Source: Larkinella terrae (GTDB lineage: Bacteria; Bacteroidota; Bacteroidia; Cytophagales; Spirosomataceae). From it: DNA of 64,000 nt. Shown in pieces: positions 27,617 to 37,162 of the stretch. Location: assembly GCF_009668025.1 (NCBI RefSeq), contig NZ_WJXZ01000001.1, forward strand, positions 239,814 to 303,813, given 5' to 3'. A model generated the notes under the pieces. It searched no databases. It worked only from the letters and a program-made list of their open reading frames with translations, and was not told the origin of the DNA. The translations under genes were made by a program, and so were the position numbers. Numbering within the stretch: the stretch's first letter is position 1; each line of letters begins with the position of its first letter.

Positions 27617-27650
27617 AAAAAAAAAAGACCCCACCGGGCGGCAGGGCTTA
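27617..27650 (-). terminator. Terminator of the 27677 gene
   Basis: Read on the minus strand, GCCC and GGGGT arms around GCCGCCCGGT are followed by a run of ten T. It lies 27 bases past the stop of the minus-strand gene at 27677-27922. The same CCCCACCGGGCGG sequence recurs at 28032-28044. Confidence 0.75.
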
Positions 27651-27676
27651 AGTGAACATGATGACTGTCTTCAAAC

Positions 27677-27922
27677 TTATTTATAGCTGCCATTGGTTAA
27701 CAGATTACCGTCATCGGTGACCGAATAGCTCTCGACGTTTCGGTATTCTTTCACTTCGTATGTTTCGTCAGGTCCAAGGGTGTACTTTTCTTTAAATAGA
27801 TTTTCTGCCTCCTCGCGAGTTTGATTGACAAAAACAGCCAGGTACTGGTAAGGCTCTTTTTTATATACAATCAGGATGACGGGCCCAGGGCTGGGCAAGT
27901 AGGACGCTATTTGATTTTGCAT
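27677..27922 (-). CDS. Small hypothetical protein
   Basis: The 81-residue soluble product is unrecognised. It has a strand-helix-strand look: PVILIVYKKEPYQYLAVFVN, then TREEAENLFKEKYTLG, then ETYEVKEYRNVESYSV. It is framed by two terminators with near identical sequence on the same strand, so it is its own transcription unit. Confidence 0.6.
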   Translation of the reverse strand: MQNQIASYLPSPGPVILIVYKKEPYQYLAVFVNQTREEAENLFKEKYTLGPDETYEVKEYRNVESYSVTDDGNLLTNGSYK

Positions 27923-28024
27923 GACTTTGAATCTAAGCTGGTTTACAAATGCGAAAACTTATCGTTTTAATCCAATGTTTAATTTAGTGAGTCAGTTCTT
28001 TTTTGTCCACAACCATTACCCAAC

Positions 28025-28052
28025 AAAAGACCCCACCGGGCGGGCAGAGTCT
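28025..28052 (-). terminator. Terminator downstream of NmrA-like gene
   Basis: On the minus strand AGAC and GTCT enclose CCC/GGG arms, followed by TTTTG. It is about 100 bases past the stop of the gene at 28156-29016 and copies the core sequence of the terminator at 27617-27650. Confidence 0.6.
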
Positions 28053-28155
28053 GAATAATGCTTATATTTAATGCTGGGTTACGATTGACAGGAAGCATAG
28101 TCAACTGAATGGCTGATTGGTATACAGCCAAGCCTGGCCTTTTCTTTTAGAAAGC

Positions 28156-29016
28156 TCACTCGCTTTTTTCGACTAGCGCGGTAACATAATCGGTCAAGGT
28201 CATCCTACCTCGGATGGGAGTGAGCGGCAGCTCAGGACCTTCTAAGGTCAGAGCCGTCATGGCCGCCATCGATTCAGCCGCCTCTGGGGAGAAGCCCATC
28301 GCCTGAAGACTTTCCTTCCAGGCTTCCCGAGGTGTTTCTACTACTTCCACGGTTTTTCCTAATGCGTTACCGAAAGCCCTCGCCACATCCGCCGACGAAT
28401 AGCGTTCAGGTCCTTCGACATATTGCAAACCGGTCGTTTCAATGGGTTCCATCAGTAAGCGAGCGCCCACCTTTCCAATGTCTTGGGAAGCCACCATGGG
28501 CAGAACGAAATCAGGCGGGTACAGGGTATGTACCTTTCCTTCCTGCCGGGCGGTTGCAAGCGCGCTGTCCCAGTTACTCATGTAATATGCCGCTCGAATA
28601 AGGCTGGTTGGAATGCCTGTCCGGGCTAAACCTTCTTCTAATTCATACAAAACACCCAAATCGCCGATGTGATCGCCCGGCTGGGCGCCATAGGTGGATT
28701 CAGCTACGATTTTTTCTATACCTGACCCGTCTATTGCGGCCAGGATGGCATGGACACTTTGACGCTCCTGGCGATCGGTGTCTGTACTGGGCGGAGCGGG
28801 CGGGTTGAGCAAAAAAAGTCGATTTCCCTGTTGAAACACGGCCCTTAACTGGTCAACATCGTTCACATCGGCTACCGCAACAGAAGCTCCTTTTTGTTGC
28901 CATTGAGCGGCTTTCTGTTCATTCCGGATAACGACCGTGACCGGCTGGCTCCCATCGAGCAGCGTTTGGGCGACGACCGAACCAATATGCCCTGTTGCGC
29001 CAAGAATAATGTACAT
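28156..29016 (-). CDS. NmrA-like NAD(P)-binding reductase
   Basis: The 286-residue protein starts with a Rossmann fingerprint, MYIILGATGHIGSVVAQTLL (Gly-x-x-Gly-x-x-Gly at about 6-12), and has the atypical SDR/NmrA features AESTYGAQPG and LIRAAYYMSNW. The C-terminal part (SADVARAFGNALGKTVEVVE) matches NmrA and quinone-oxidoreductase-2-type proteins. The classical Tyr-x3-Lys catalytic pair is not clear, so it may act as a redox sensor or a reductase. It is not linked to the phage genes and looks like cargo. Confidence 0.85.
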   Translation of the reverse strand: MYIILGATGHIGSVVAQTLLDGSQPVTVVIRNEQKAAQWQQKGASVAVADVNDVDQLRAVFQQGNRLFLLNPPAPPSTDTDRQERQSVHAILAAIDGSGIEKIVAESTYGAQPGDHIGDLGVLYELEEGLARTGIPTSLIRAAYYMSNWDSALATARQEGKVHTLYPPDFVLPMVASQDIGKVGARLLMEPIETTGLQYVEGPERYSSADVARAFGNALGKTVEVVETPREAWKESLQAMGFSPEAAESMAAMTALTLEGPELPLTPIRGRMTLTDYVTALVEKSE

Positions 29017-29032
29017 AGTATTCGTTGCCTGT

Positions 29033-29738
29033 TTAAAGAATCAACGATCTACTTGTGATTATGTTTAGATGAATAAAACACGCCTTTATAAAGCCGAAGC
29101 AGCCTTCAGGTGTGCGATCGAAAGAAGTGGATGGAAATTCAGTCAGCCAAAAGGGTGTCGCTAGCTTTCGGACCGATTCATAAACCGAAGGGAAAAGCAA
29201 AACCTGTCTAGTTGTTCTGAAGCCACATTGGGGGCAAGCGATTCCAGCCAGACCATTACTTACCTTGTAAAAGTAATCCATCTTTCCAAAACCTTACTGA
29301 CCGCCAAAAAACTTTCTTCCTCTAATTAGTTATCCTAGTTAAAACGGGAAGAAGAACTCATGACTGCAAATTCCTGATACATCTACCTGCCTGTAGACCA
29401 GAATACGAAACTGAACAACAAGCAGGTTAGGGATTAGCCAAGGAGTTATCCGTATATTTTTAAAATCCTACCCGAAAGTCGAGACCATTAGCTCACTGGC
29501 CGAGGTGTCTGGCACGTTGTAAAAGCAGGCTACCTATTACCAGTAATACGACCGAATCCCCGGTTTATAACCAGGCAGGCGATAATCAAATGGCACTTTG
29601 ATGACAAAATTAAAAAAATTGATCCCATGATCGATTTGTTATAGCCATTGGGCTAAATTTTATAGCTCATTTTTCCTGCAAGCCTCACTTTTGATGTCAT
29701 CACCAACCTGGGTTTCGATGGGCCTTGCTCACAACTTT
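29033..29738. other. Gene-free stretch before the first T9SS gene
   Basis: An 82-codon minus-strand frame at 29033-29281 has no family signature and odd composition, so I do not call it a gene. On the plus strand a piece near 29450-29520 (KSYPKVETISSLAEVSGT) looks protein-like but is followed by a stop and has no start. The region reads as decayed coding DNA plus the promoter of the gene at 29739. Confidence 0.35.
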
Positions 29739-32700
29739 ATGAAAAATCTTTTACGGTACGTCCTGTCCCGGCCTCTTCGGGGCTGGTACCTCTTTGGAAT
29801 TTTGTTGCTTGGGCAGACTATGGCCTATGGTCAGGGCAAAACCTGGTATGTGACATCGGACAGTTCGGCGGTGAATGACGGCCAGTCCTGGAGTACTGCT
29901 GCGTCTTTGCTAACGGCCCTGAGCAAAGCCCAGGCCGGCGATCAGGTTTGGGTAAAAGGCGGAATGTATAATCTCGTAAAAAACAATGAATTCCTCAATC
30001 CTGACTTCGAAACTCGGAAAAGGATCGGAGATCGCACGTTCCGGATTCCGAGCGGGGTGAAAGTGTACGGCGGATTTGCCGGTGATGAAAGTCAAGTACC
30101 GGCCCGCCATGGGTCTGCCAGCCTCTTAACGGGGTCCTCCTACAATCCTTACGTGGTCGCCTTCTACAATGCCAGCGAAGAAACGTTGCTGGATGGTTTT
30201 CGAATTGTCGGTGCCACCAGTTACCATTATGTCAATGGTGAACCCTATTATGATCCTAATTTGGGCGGTTACGTCACACCCCGCTACTATCCGGATATTT
30301 TCGGACTAGGAACGGCATTTATCAACAGTCCGATGAACTTACTTGGAAACGCCGTCCTGAACCTGGCTTATCAGGGCACCTCCCAACCGACCATCATGAA
30401 TTGCTCAATTGAAGACGGAAACAGTTTTTTTGGGGGGCTGCTCACCAATCTGGCTTTCAAGGCCGGTGCCCACGCCAACCTGCGGGTTATCAATTGTGGC
30501 TTTTCCTCCGGGACACCAACGGTGGGAGCGGCCATTGTCAATATCGGGTATGAGTCCGGAGATGCCGATTTGGTGTTGTACAATAGCTCCCTGGCCCTGG
30601 TTCAAATTACGCCCGTTGCATCTATTCCTTTTTTCGACCTGACAAGGGTTATCTCCGCCTTTATGATCAATGCGGGGAATGCCAGCTCCACCACCCGGGT
30701 GGTCAACTCCCAAATCAACAATTCGTTCGGCAATTACTTATCTCCTACGCCGAATGGCCCGCTTTACATTCTAGCTAATGTGTTAGACGGTGGTCCCTCG
30801 GAGTTTGTCAACTGTTACCTGAAGGACCTTACCAATACACCCACATCAAAGCAAATCGGCTGGCCGGTGGGTTTTACGGCGGGCGTTACGCTCTCCCATA
30901 CTATTTTTGGGGCCGGCATTCCCGATCACGATGTGAGTGTCGATCCCCAACCCGGTCAGGGATATACCAACGGTCCCATCGTCTACGGCGGCCCCACCGA
31001 TCCGGCCCGTCATCTGATCAATACTGCCAACGGTACACCGACTTTGGGCCCCTGCAACAGCCTAACCACCGATCGGGGGGATAACTCGCTGCTCCAGCGC
31101 TGGCCCGACCTGGCGACGGTGCCCGGCCTGGCTGACCGACTCAACAACGGCCCCATTGACATTGGCAATGCCGAGTCCAACCCCAACGTCTACCTGCAAA
31201 CTACCACCGGTGCTACTTCGCTGACCGTGAATAAAGGCGCTTCCGACGTCAATTTGTTAGGAAAATTCTGCGGAGGAACCGTCAACTGGAGCGCCACCAA
31301 CGGCACCAGCGGGCAGGGGGCCATCATCCCCGTCGCCACCGATCAGGTTGGAACCATCACGTATCAGGCCACCTGCACCACTGGTAGCTGCACCAGCAAT
31401 GCCTCCTCGGTCAGCGTCACCGTACGGGATGCCAGTGTGGCTCCGCCCACCGACCTGACGTTTACCAACAACGGCCCGCTGACCTGCTCCAAAACATTTG
31501 TCACGTTAACGGCATCGACCACCGCCACCGGCGTTGGGTACACCATCAAGAGCATCTATGGGACGGTTTCCGGCGGTTCCACTAATCCCTCAACAATGGT
31601 CAATCTGCCGGGGAGCTATACCGTTACAGCGACTAATTCCGGGGGTTCGGCCACGGCCGTCACGGTGGTGACTTCCCAAACCGCGCTGGATGCCCCCAAC
31701 TGGTCGGCCAGTGGGTCATCCAACCTCAGCGTGACGCAGGGAGCCCCGGCGGTTTCGCTCAATGCTACCAATTGCTTGGGCACGTTACTGTGGACTGGTC
31801 CCGCTGGTACCAGCGGAACCGGCAGTGTCAGTGTACCGACCTCGGCGACGGGCGTGTTTGTCTATTCGGCAACTTGTCAGGTCGGTAGCTGCGTGAGTCC
31901 GGCGACGAGTGCCACCGTTACGGTAACCCCACCGCCCGTGACAACCGGTAATTTCGAAGGGTTTCTTTCAACCGTCAACTGCCAGGAAATGCGGGGCTGG
32001 GTCTGGGATCGCAACCGCCCCAATACCCCCCTGATCGTCGAGTTCTTCGCTGAAAATACGTCCATCGGAACCACTGAGGCCAAAAACTTCCGGCCCGATT
32101 TGAAGGATGCCGGGAAGGGTAACGGCGAACACGGCTACGTTTTCCCCACGCCCGAAGCGGCCAAAACCGGGTCAGAACTGCGGATTTCGGCCAAAGTTCA
32201 GGGAACCGATTACGTATTGAAAGGCTCTCCGCTCAAGTTAACATGCCCCGCCAGCACCACCGTGGTTAACCAGCCACCTGTCGCGCCAACCACCGGGCCC
32301 CTGTCGGCTACCGTGGGCGTCGCGCTGACCACCACGCTGTCGGCTTTCACCGATCCGGAAAGCCAACCGCTGACCTACTCGCTGAGCGGGTTACCGGGCG
32401 GACTTCAGTTTACGGCCGCAACCCGCACCCTCAGCGGCTCCCCCACCACGGAAGGTACGTTTCTCTTGAGTTACAGCGCCAGTGATGGACAGAAAACCAC
32501 TTCGGTCGGTTTGACGCTGGTTGTCGCGCCGGGTTCATCGACCCCGCCGGTGGTGACGGGCAATTTTGAAGGGTTTCTCGACAAAGTGGAATGTGGTTCG
32601 ATTCGGGGCTGGGTCTGGGATCGGGGCAAACCGAACACCCCGCTGACGGTGCAGTTCTTTGCCGACGGCGTGGCAATCGGCACCACGGAAGCCAACATCT

Positions 32701-33146
32701 ACCGGGATGATCTGAAGAATGCGGGCAAGGGCAACGGGGCGCATGCCTACAGTTTCACGACGCCAGTGGGTTTGAAGGACAACGTTCGTCGGTTGATCAG
32801 TGCAAAGGTGCTGAGCAGCAGCTACACGCTGAAGGAATCGGGCAAGGCGCTGCAATGCACGCCCGCGTCCCGGCTATCGGCCGAAACCGGGTCGGAGCTT
32901 CAAGTAACGGTCATGGGAAATCCGGTTATGGATCAGATTGTGGTCGAGGTAACGGGAGTGGCGGGGCAGCCGTTGCAGATGCAACTCAATGACGCCAGCG
33001 GGCGGCTGATAGGTCAACGTCAACTTGGAGCGGCTCAGGTCATCGAGCAGCAGCGCTTTTCGGTTCAGGGTCAACCGGCGGGCCTATTGCTGCTGCAGGT
33101 CAACAGTGGGTTGAAAAGTGTCACGCTGAAGGTGTTGAAACACTAA
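29739..33146 (+). CDS. Large secreted protein with Ig-like domains and T9SS tail
   Basis: I start at ATG 29739 because it gives a signal peptide (MKNLLRYVL, basic stretch, then YLFGILLLGQTMAYGQ). The 1135-residue product begins with a right-handed beta-helix-like part (KTWYVTSDSSAVNDGQSWSTA, then repeated short strands to about 470), continues with Ig-like and PKD-like modules, a putative-Ig/cadherin-like domain (SATVGVALTTTLSAFTDPE) and two copies of a module with GFL, RGWVWDR and AGKGNG. The last 80 residues form the type A T9SS sorting domain, ending VTLKVLKH. It would be exported and attached to the cell surface. The gene at 45261 shares the whole C-terminal half. Confidence 0.85.
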   Translation: MKNLLRYVLSRPLRGWYLFGILLLGQTMAYGQGKTWYVTSDSSAVNDGQSWSTAASLLTALSKAQAGDQVWVKGGMYNLVKNNEFLNPDFETRKRIGDRTFRIPSGVKVYGGFAGDESQVPARHGSASLLTGSSYNPYVVAFYNASEETLLDGFRIVGATSYHYVNGEPYYDPNLGGYVTPRYYPDIFGLGTAFINSPMNLLGNAVLNLAYQGTSQPTIMNCSIEDGNSFFGGLLTNLAFKAGAHANLRVINCGFSSGTPTVGAAIVNIGYESGDADLVLYNSSLALVQITPVASIPFFDLTRVISAFMINAGNASSTTRVVNSQINNSFGNYLSPTPNGPLYILANVLDGGPSEFVNCYLKDLTNTPTSKQIGWPVGFTAGVTLSHTIFGAGIPDHDVSVDPQPGQGYTNGPIVYGGPTDPARHLINTANGTPTLGPCNSLTTDRGDNSLLQRWPDLATVPGLADRLNNGPIDIGNAESNPNVYLQTTTGATSLTVNKGASDVNLLGKFCGGTVNWSATNGTSGQGAIIPVATDQVGTITYQATCTTGSCTSNASSVSVTVRDASVAPPTDLTFTNNGPLTCSKTFVTLTASTTATGVGYTIKSIYGTVSGGSTNPSTMVNLPGSYTVTATNSGGSATAVTVVTSQTALDAPNWSASGSSNLSVTQGAPAVSLNATNCLGTLLWTGPAGTSGTGSVSVPTSATGVFVYSATCQVGSCVSPATSATVTVTPPPVTTGNFEGFLSTVNCQEMRGWVWDRNRPNTPLIVEFFAENTSIGTTEAKNFRPDLKDAGKGNGEHGYVFPTPEAAKTGSELRISAKVQGTDYVLKGSPLKLTCPASTTVVNQPPVAPTTGPLSATVGVALTTTLSAFTDPESQPLTYSLSGLPGGLQFTAATRTLSGSPTTEGTFLLSYSASDGQKTTSVGLTLVVAPGSSTPPVVTGNFEGFLDKVECGSIRGWVWDRGKPNTPLTVQFFADGVAIGTTEANIYRDDLKNAGKGNGAHAYSFTTPVGLKDNVRRLISAKVLSSSYTLKESGKALQCTPASRLSAETGSELQVTVMGNPVMDQIVVEVTGVAGQPLQMQLNDASGRLIGQRQLGAAQVIEQQRFSVQGQPAGLLLLQVNSGLKSVTLKVLKH

Positions 33147-33169
33147 TTAGATATATTGTAGGTGTGCGG

Positions 33170-33200
33170 GAAAGGCGTGGGTCAGTGATCTGCGCCTTTC
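33170..33200 (+). terminator. Hairpin after the first T9SS gene
   Basis: GAAAGGCG (33170-33177) pairs with CGCCTTTC (33193-33200) around a 15-base loop, 24 bases past the stop codon. The 3' T content is low, so it is a moderate terminator. Confidence 0.5.
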
Positions 33201-33335
33201 TGATTATCACGGGGTAATATAGAAATCAGTTAAATACCCGCCTGCTCAAAGAAAGGGCTTGAACTGTTGAAACGTGACTAAATATGATTTAAAACATTAT
33301 TATTCAGTACATTTAAAAGTTCATCAACTCCATTA

Positions 33336-33680
33336 ATGAAAAAAGTACTGATATGCACGAATGTTGGTAAATCACAAGCGCATGTCCAAATGGATAATGT
33401 GCTCAAGCATATTGGTGCAATCAGTGATCTAAAATTCTTCCCCAGTGACCTGGCTTTACTAAAGTACCTTTCGACTGCCCAAGACTACCCTGACTTGATT
33501 ACCCTTGATCTTCATTTGCCTTTAAAGGGAGGACTGCAAATCCTGAAAATATTAAAAAAGGACAAGCGCTGGAAACACATTCCTGTCATAATGACGTGTA
33601 GTGAGGCATCTACATTCGAAATCGAGGCCTGTCATACGGCCGGTGCAGAATCTTTTTTTGTAGAAACGATCTTATTTTAG
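33336..33680 (+). CDS. Degenerate receiver-domain protein
   Basis: The 114-residue protein has the fold pattern of a receiver domain: phospho-acceptor Asp in LITLDLHLPLKGG near 64 and the Thr/Ser position in VIMTCSE. The acidic pair normally at the N-terminus is replaced by ICTNVGKS, and the conserved Lys-Pro near the end is Val-Glu-Thr. It probably cannot be phosphorylated in the normal way and may act as a pseudo-receiver. A complete receiver is encoded at 36046. Confidence 0.7.
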   Translation: MKKVLICTNVGKSQAHVQMDNVLKHIGAISDLKFFPSDLALLKYLSTAQDYPDLITLDLHLPLKGGLQILKILKKDKRWKHIPVIMTCSEASTFEIEACHTAGAESFFVETILF

Positions 33681-33836
33681 TTTGTAAAGCAGAGGCTAGT
33701 TAGACGTTTATTATCCCCTTACCAATCCTTATTTCTGTTTTGGTTAGAATTAGTCTTCCTATTAGATAGGGTAATAATTACTCATTCCAACCAGCCGCGC
33801 TTTTTTTGGATCGTTAGATAAACATCGCTCTTTACT

Positions 33837-34271
33837 ATGAAGCCAGTTCTGACAAAATTCATACTATTCATACTAATGATAACTTCAGGTTGTCGTCACT
33901 CGGTTCCCCCGGAAGAAAATGATCCAGGCGATCTGAATTATACCAATGAGCTGAGTTTAACCCAGCAGTGGTTCAATGGGAAATGGAAGTTGACTTCCGT
34001 CACTGCGATGAATCCTACACTAACCGTCCCCAACGTCCAACTTGTTGTCGGTAACAATCAGATTATAGTTATTCGAGATGAGAAGCAGACAGATCGCGTC
34101 AGCTTCGAGCTTAGTAAAATACGTTCCGGTTTCCAGCTCACAACCGATGCTCAACCCGGAGAAGATAATTGGTATGTACGCAACCCGAGTCTACAGGTTT
34201 CGAGCAATAGACTGCTCCTTCAAACAGCAGGCTCTGAGTCGAGTACGTTCCGATTCAAGCGAATGGAATGA
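33837..34271 (+). CDS. Small lipoprotein, lipocalin-like
   Basis: The 144-residue product has a lipoprotein signal with Cys at about residue 19 (MITSGC). The mature part starts with an acidic linker and then has WFNGKWKLTSVTAMNPT, the Gly-Lys-Trp-x-Leu opening of lipocalin-like beta barrels in Bacteroidota, followed by alternating strands (IIVIRDEKQTDRVSFELSKIRSGF). The ligand is unknown. It stands alone between two receiver genes. Confidence 0.65.
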   Translation: MKPVLTKFILFILMITSGCRHSVPPEENDPGDLNYTNELSLTQQWFNGKWKLTSVTAMNPTLTVPNVQLVVGNNQIIVIRDEKQTDRVSFELSKIRSGFQLTTDAQPGEDNWYVRNPSLQVSSNRLLLQTAGSESSTFRFKRME

Positions 34272-34713
34272 AGCCTCGAGCAATCGGACGTTTTGTTTAC
34301 TTGATTTTTGTGTCACAAACTCATCCGTGTTACTATAAATGGAACGTAGATTCTGGTGACGGCAATCGCTCCGGCGACCCGGTTGAAACTGTTGGATTAT
34401 GCCGAGGAGGGCTGTGTGGCAGGATGAACCACTGTCCTTGGAAAACGGGCCATTTGCGAGACGGATTGAAATTCGCTTCACAACAACTTTACGAAGTCCT
34501 AAGCTTACGGATGAGATATGTCAAAAATCGGATACCTATTTTAAGGATTTTTATGCGATTGGTTAATTACAGTGTCATATAATCCCAATAAATCGCAAAT
34601 AAAACGACGTTGACGCTCTAAATTAAGATAAGCTAACAAATCTCATTGTGCTTTAACTATTTATTTAGTTAATTGTACTTTAGGAATGATGTCAAACCCA
34701 ACTCTCGTCAGCG
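34272..34713. other. Gene-free stretch of about 440 bases
   Basis: Open frames occur on both strands (for example 34268-34582) but overlap the previous gene, have no family signature and use unusual codons. I see no RNA gene. TAATTGTACTTTAG near 34670-34685 is a weak -7 candidate for the next gene. Confidence 0.35.
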
Positions 34714-34980
34714 ATGAAGAAATGGATGCTTACAAATCTGGTCGGATTTATTACATTCTCTAGCGTGACAGCTTGTCAAGGCGTCAATGAGCATAGCGAT
34801 TCGTCAACTCCCAAGAAATCATCGATCACGGTTGCCAGCCAGCCAACCTCTAAGCTGCCTTATATTGTTTGCGATTTCAACATTGGCAAAACGTACGAAC
34901 GCGACACGTTAAAACCCGCAAACGGAGGTTTGTTTTCATTGAAATTTTTCACTAATTTTAGTTCAATCAGTTCATTTTGA
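34714..34980 (+). CDS. Small lipoprotein
   Basis: The 88-residue product has a lipoprotein signal peptide with Cys at residue 21 (SVTAC), a Ser/Thr/Lys-rich linker and no recognised domain. The sequence ends abruptly in a Phe/Ser-rich run (FFTNFSSISSF), which may mean a frameshift has cut a longer protein; the next frame, 35042-35305, could hold unrelated or remnant coding sequence. Confidence 0.45.
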   Translation: MKKWMLTNLVGFITFSSVTACQGVNEHSDSSTPKKSSITVASQPTSKLPYIVCDFNIGKTYERDTLKPANGGLFSLKFFTNFSSISSF

Positions 34981-35041
34981 GTCTCTCTTCCGCCCCTGTT
35001 ATTTAAGTTGTCGGTCCAGTCTCTCGTTAACCGACAGCTAC

Positions 35042-35305
35042 ATGCTTCTAATTTTTTCCGTCATATATTCCGATAGTTTAGATATTCGACCCTTGGTTTT
35101 TTATTCAGAAAGAATAGAAATAGGCTTTGATGTTCTCAATAGCCATGTCAAATGCGGCATTGTTCTTTTATCTGCTGTTTTACGGGATATCAACGGGACA
35201 GAGACTAGGTTACCTATTGAAGCCATTGATGGCCAACCGGTAAAGGAGTACATTGAGCGACTACAAATTGAGTGGGAGAAAATCTTGAAAGCAGATCATA
35301 AATGA
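35042..35305 (+). CDS. Small hypothetical protein
   Basis: The 87-residue product has a hydrophobic start (LLIFSVIYSDSLDIRP) and a polar C-terminus (GQPVKEYIERLQIEWEKILKADHK). No family is recognised. Position and composition fit either a small real gene or a decayed fragment. Confidence 0.35.
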   Translation: MLLIFSVIYSDSLDIRPLVFYSERIEIGFDVLNSHVKCGIVLLSAVLRDINGTETRLPIEAIDGQPVKEYIERLQIEWEKILKADHK

Positions 35306-35432
35306 GGATTTCTAAAAGTAATTAAGCGTGTAATGAAAAGACTTGCCAAAAAGTTGGACGTCGCAAAACATTATCCTCCATCCGGGCGTTAATGGGACTA
35401 ATTTAACGAAGGATAAACCGTCCAGGAAGCCC

Positions 35433-35876
35433 ATGACATTCGACTTGAAAACAATAGGTGCCTTTGGTTTGCTTTTGCTTTTTACTGCTTGCCAGCCCAA
35501 AAATGAGCAGGAACCAGAGGCTTGTCAGGCTCCAATGTCATTGATAGCCCAATCGAATTGTGAGAGCGGGTATCAGGGAACATTTTTGATCGCTTCAGAC
35601 TACAAAGAGACCACTGAAGCGTCTATTCTATTTGAAATCTTTCCACAAAAAGACACGCTGAGCAATGAGACGAATGTCAAATCCGCCTGGAAAAACGGTT
35701 CAAATCAACATGACCGTATTTTGATCAGTGATTCAGTTATTGGCAACTCCCCTAAATTTTTAGTACAAGTTTCCATAAACTGTTCGGGGACCGAGCTTAA
35801 ATCCAAATACTTTGCCTTTGTCAAACGTCCCGCTGCAAATCCAGCTTGTTTTGTTTGGAGGCAGGTAAATATATGA
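35433..35876 (+). CDS. Small lipoprotein
   Basis: I start at ATG 35433 because it begins the lipoprotein signal (DLKTIGAFGLLLLFTAC, Cys at about residue 20); the frame is open 90 bases further up. The mature 128-residue part has four more cysteines and beta-like segments (GYQGTFLIASDYKE, SIELKSKYFAF-type strands). No family is recognised. It is one of three small lipoprotein genes in this stretch. Confidence 0.6.
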   Translation: MTFDLKTIGAFGLLLLFTACQPKNEQEPEACQAPMSLIAQSNCESGYQGTFLIASDYKETTEASILFEIFPQKDTLSNETNVKSAWKNGSNQHDRILISDSVIGNSPKFLVQVSINCSGTELKSKYFAFVKRPAANPACFVWRQVNI

Positions 35877-36045
35877 GGCGACACATTATATATATACAAT
35901 TCATCGCGAATTTTAAATGATCGGCAAATGTAAGACTCCCCTTCCAATCAGTGCCTGTGTCCATAAAACGATGGATTGGTTTCTCCATACTTGATTCATT
36001 GGGCTAATCAAAAAAGATCTAAGGCATTATTCAAATGCTACAACA

Positions 36046-36516
36046 ATGACACAAACAACCGATACTTTACCTCTAAAAGGAGCAAATTTACTAGTTGTTG
36101 AAGATAGTCACGATGACTGGATACTCATGAAGCAAGCCATGATCAGGGCCGGTATGGCGGTAAAGGCCATCTGGGTTGCCAACCCGCAGGCGGCATTGAA
36201 TCATCTGAACGAAAGCCTGGCAATGGGAATAAAGTTGCCAATCATGATTCTGCTGGATCTTTACCTGCCCAGTCGGGAGTCGGGATGGCAACTCCTGCAA
36301 GACATCAAGGCATTACCCGAACCCGTACCGATGATTCCAATTATTCTCTTGAGTCATTCCAGCGATAGTAGCGATATTAGCGGATCTTACAATCGGGGTA
36401 TTAGCTCCTATTTAGTCAAGCCCAGCGATTTCGATTCCTGGACCCAACTGTTCCAGATTTTGAGAGAATACTGGCAGGAAACGGTTGCACTGCCCAATCT
36501 TAACACCAATTGGTAA
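36046..36516 (+). CDS. Response regulator receiver protein (Rcp1-like)
   Basis: The 156-residue protein is a single receiver domain: LLVVEDSHDDW (acidic pocket) near 15-25, phospho-acceptor Asp in ILLDLYLPSRESG near 71, Ser in ILLSHS and Lys-Pro in YLVKPSD near 127. All key residues are present. The long loop with the Arg-Glu-Ser-Gly insert is typical of Rcp1-type single-domain regulators that work with phytochrome-like or hybrid kinases. Its partner could be the TPR kinase at 40811. Confidence 0.88.
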   Translation: MTQTTDTLPLKGANLLVVEDSHDDWILMKQAMIRAGMAVKAIWVANPQAALNHLNESLAMGIKLPIMILLDLYLPSRESGWQLLQDIKALPEPVPMIPIILLSHSSDSSDISGSYNRGISSYLVKPSDFDSWTQLFQILREYWQETVALPNLNTNW

Positions 36517-36700
36517 TTGGGAAGGTTTCAGTCGGCTCTTGGGTTTTTCCGTACCTGATGGCGTGTGATGGTGAAGTTTACAATGCGGACGTTTGTTAAA
36601 CTGCAATTACATTGATTTGACCTTCTTTGATTTCCCCACTTACTACATATAAATGCTTGTATAGAATAGCGTAAGTTCTGTTTAGGCAATCCGTACTAAA

Positions 36701-37057
36701 TTATTCAACTCTAACTTTCAATGTATCTTGTCGTGGCTTATATGAAGCTGTATCAGTCAAAACAAGTTGCAGAGTATCATCAATTAATTTGTAACTCGAT
36801 AGAATTTGGTATCGCTCAAAATTGCTAAGCACTTTAAAATTATCCCTAAATAGTATTTTTCTAATTTGGATATACTCTTGCTGAGTAGCATTTGATGGTA
36901 TGTAATAAATTCCAAATGATGCTTCCTTATGTTTGAATTGAGCGATTTTGATAGGCTTTTCATCAAACAAGGTAAAACTCGTTTGAAAAACAAAGAAAAT
37001 ACCCAATGAAATTAAAAGTATCACAAGCGATATTTTGATAATTATCTTTATTTTCAT
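36701..37057 (-). CDS. Small membrane-anchored protein
   Basis: I start at ATG 37057 (MKIKIIIKISLVILLISLGIFFV), which begins with one hydrophobic segment; an ATG 54 bases upstream is in frame. The remaining 95 residues are polar (FKHKEASFGIYYIPSNATQQEYIQIRKIL). It could be an anchor or a signal peptide. The gene is very AT-rich compared with the T9SS genes, and no family is recognised. Confidence 0.5.
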   Translation of the reverse strand: MKIKIIIKISLVILLISLGIFFVFQTSFTLFDEKPIKIAQFKHKEASFGIYYIPSNATQQEYIQIRKILFRDNFKVLSNFERYQILSSYKLIDDTLQLVLTDTASYKPRQDTLKVRVE

Positions 37058-37162
37058 TTTTTGTAGTTCTATAAGAGCCGTTTTGTTGCCCAAATTAATA
37101 AAAAGCAGCAATGACTCATTTAAGTTCGTAAAACGAGTGGTTAATAAGTTGTGAATCGGACG

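Noticed and set aside
29033-29281. 82-codon minus-strand frame downstream of the NmrA-like gene's promoter side
   Set aside because: No family signature, Phe/Arg/Ser-rich composition as in chance frames, and it lies where the promoter of the minus-strand reductase gene should be.
34268-34582. 104-codon frame after the lipocalin-like gene
   Set aside because: It begins inside the previous stop region and shows no domain or start signal; equal-length frames exist on the other strand.
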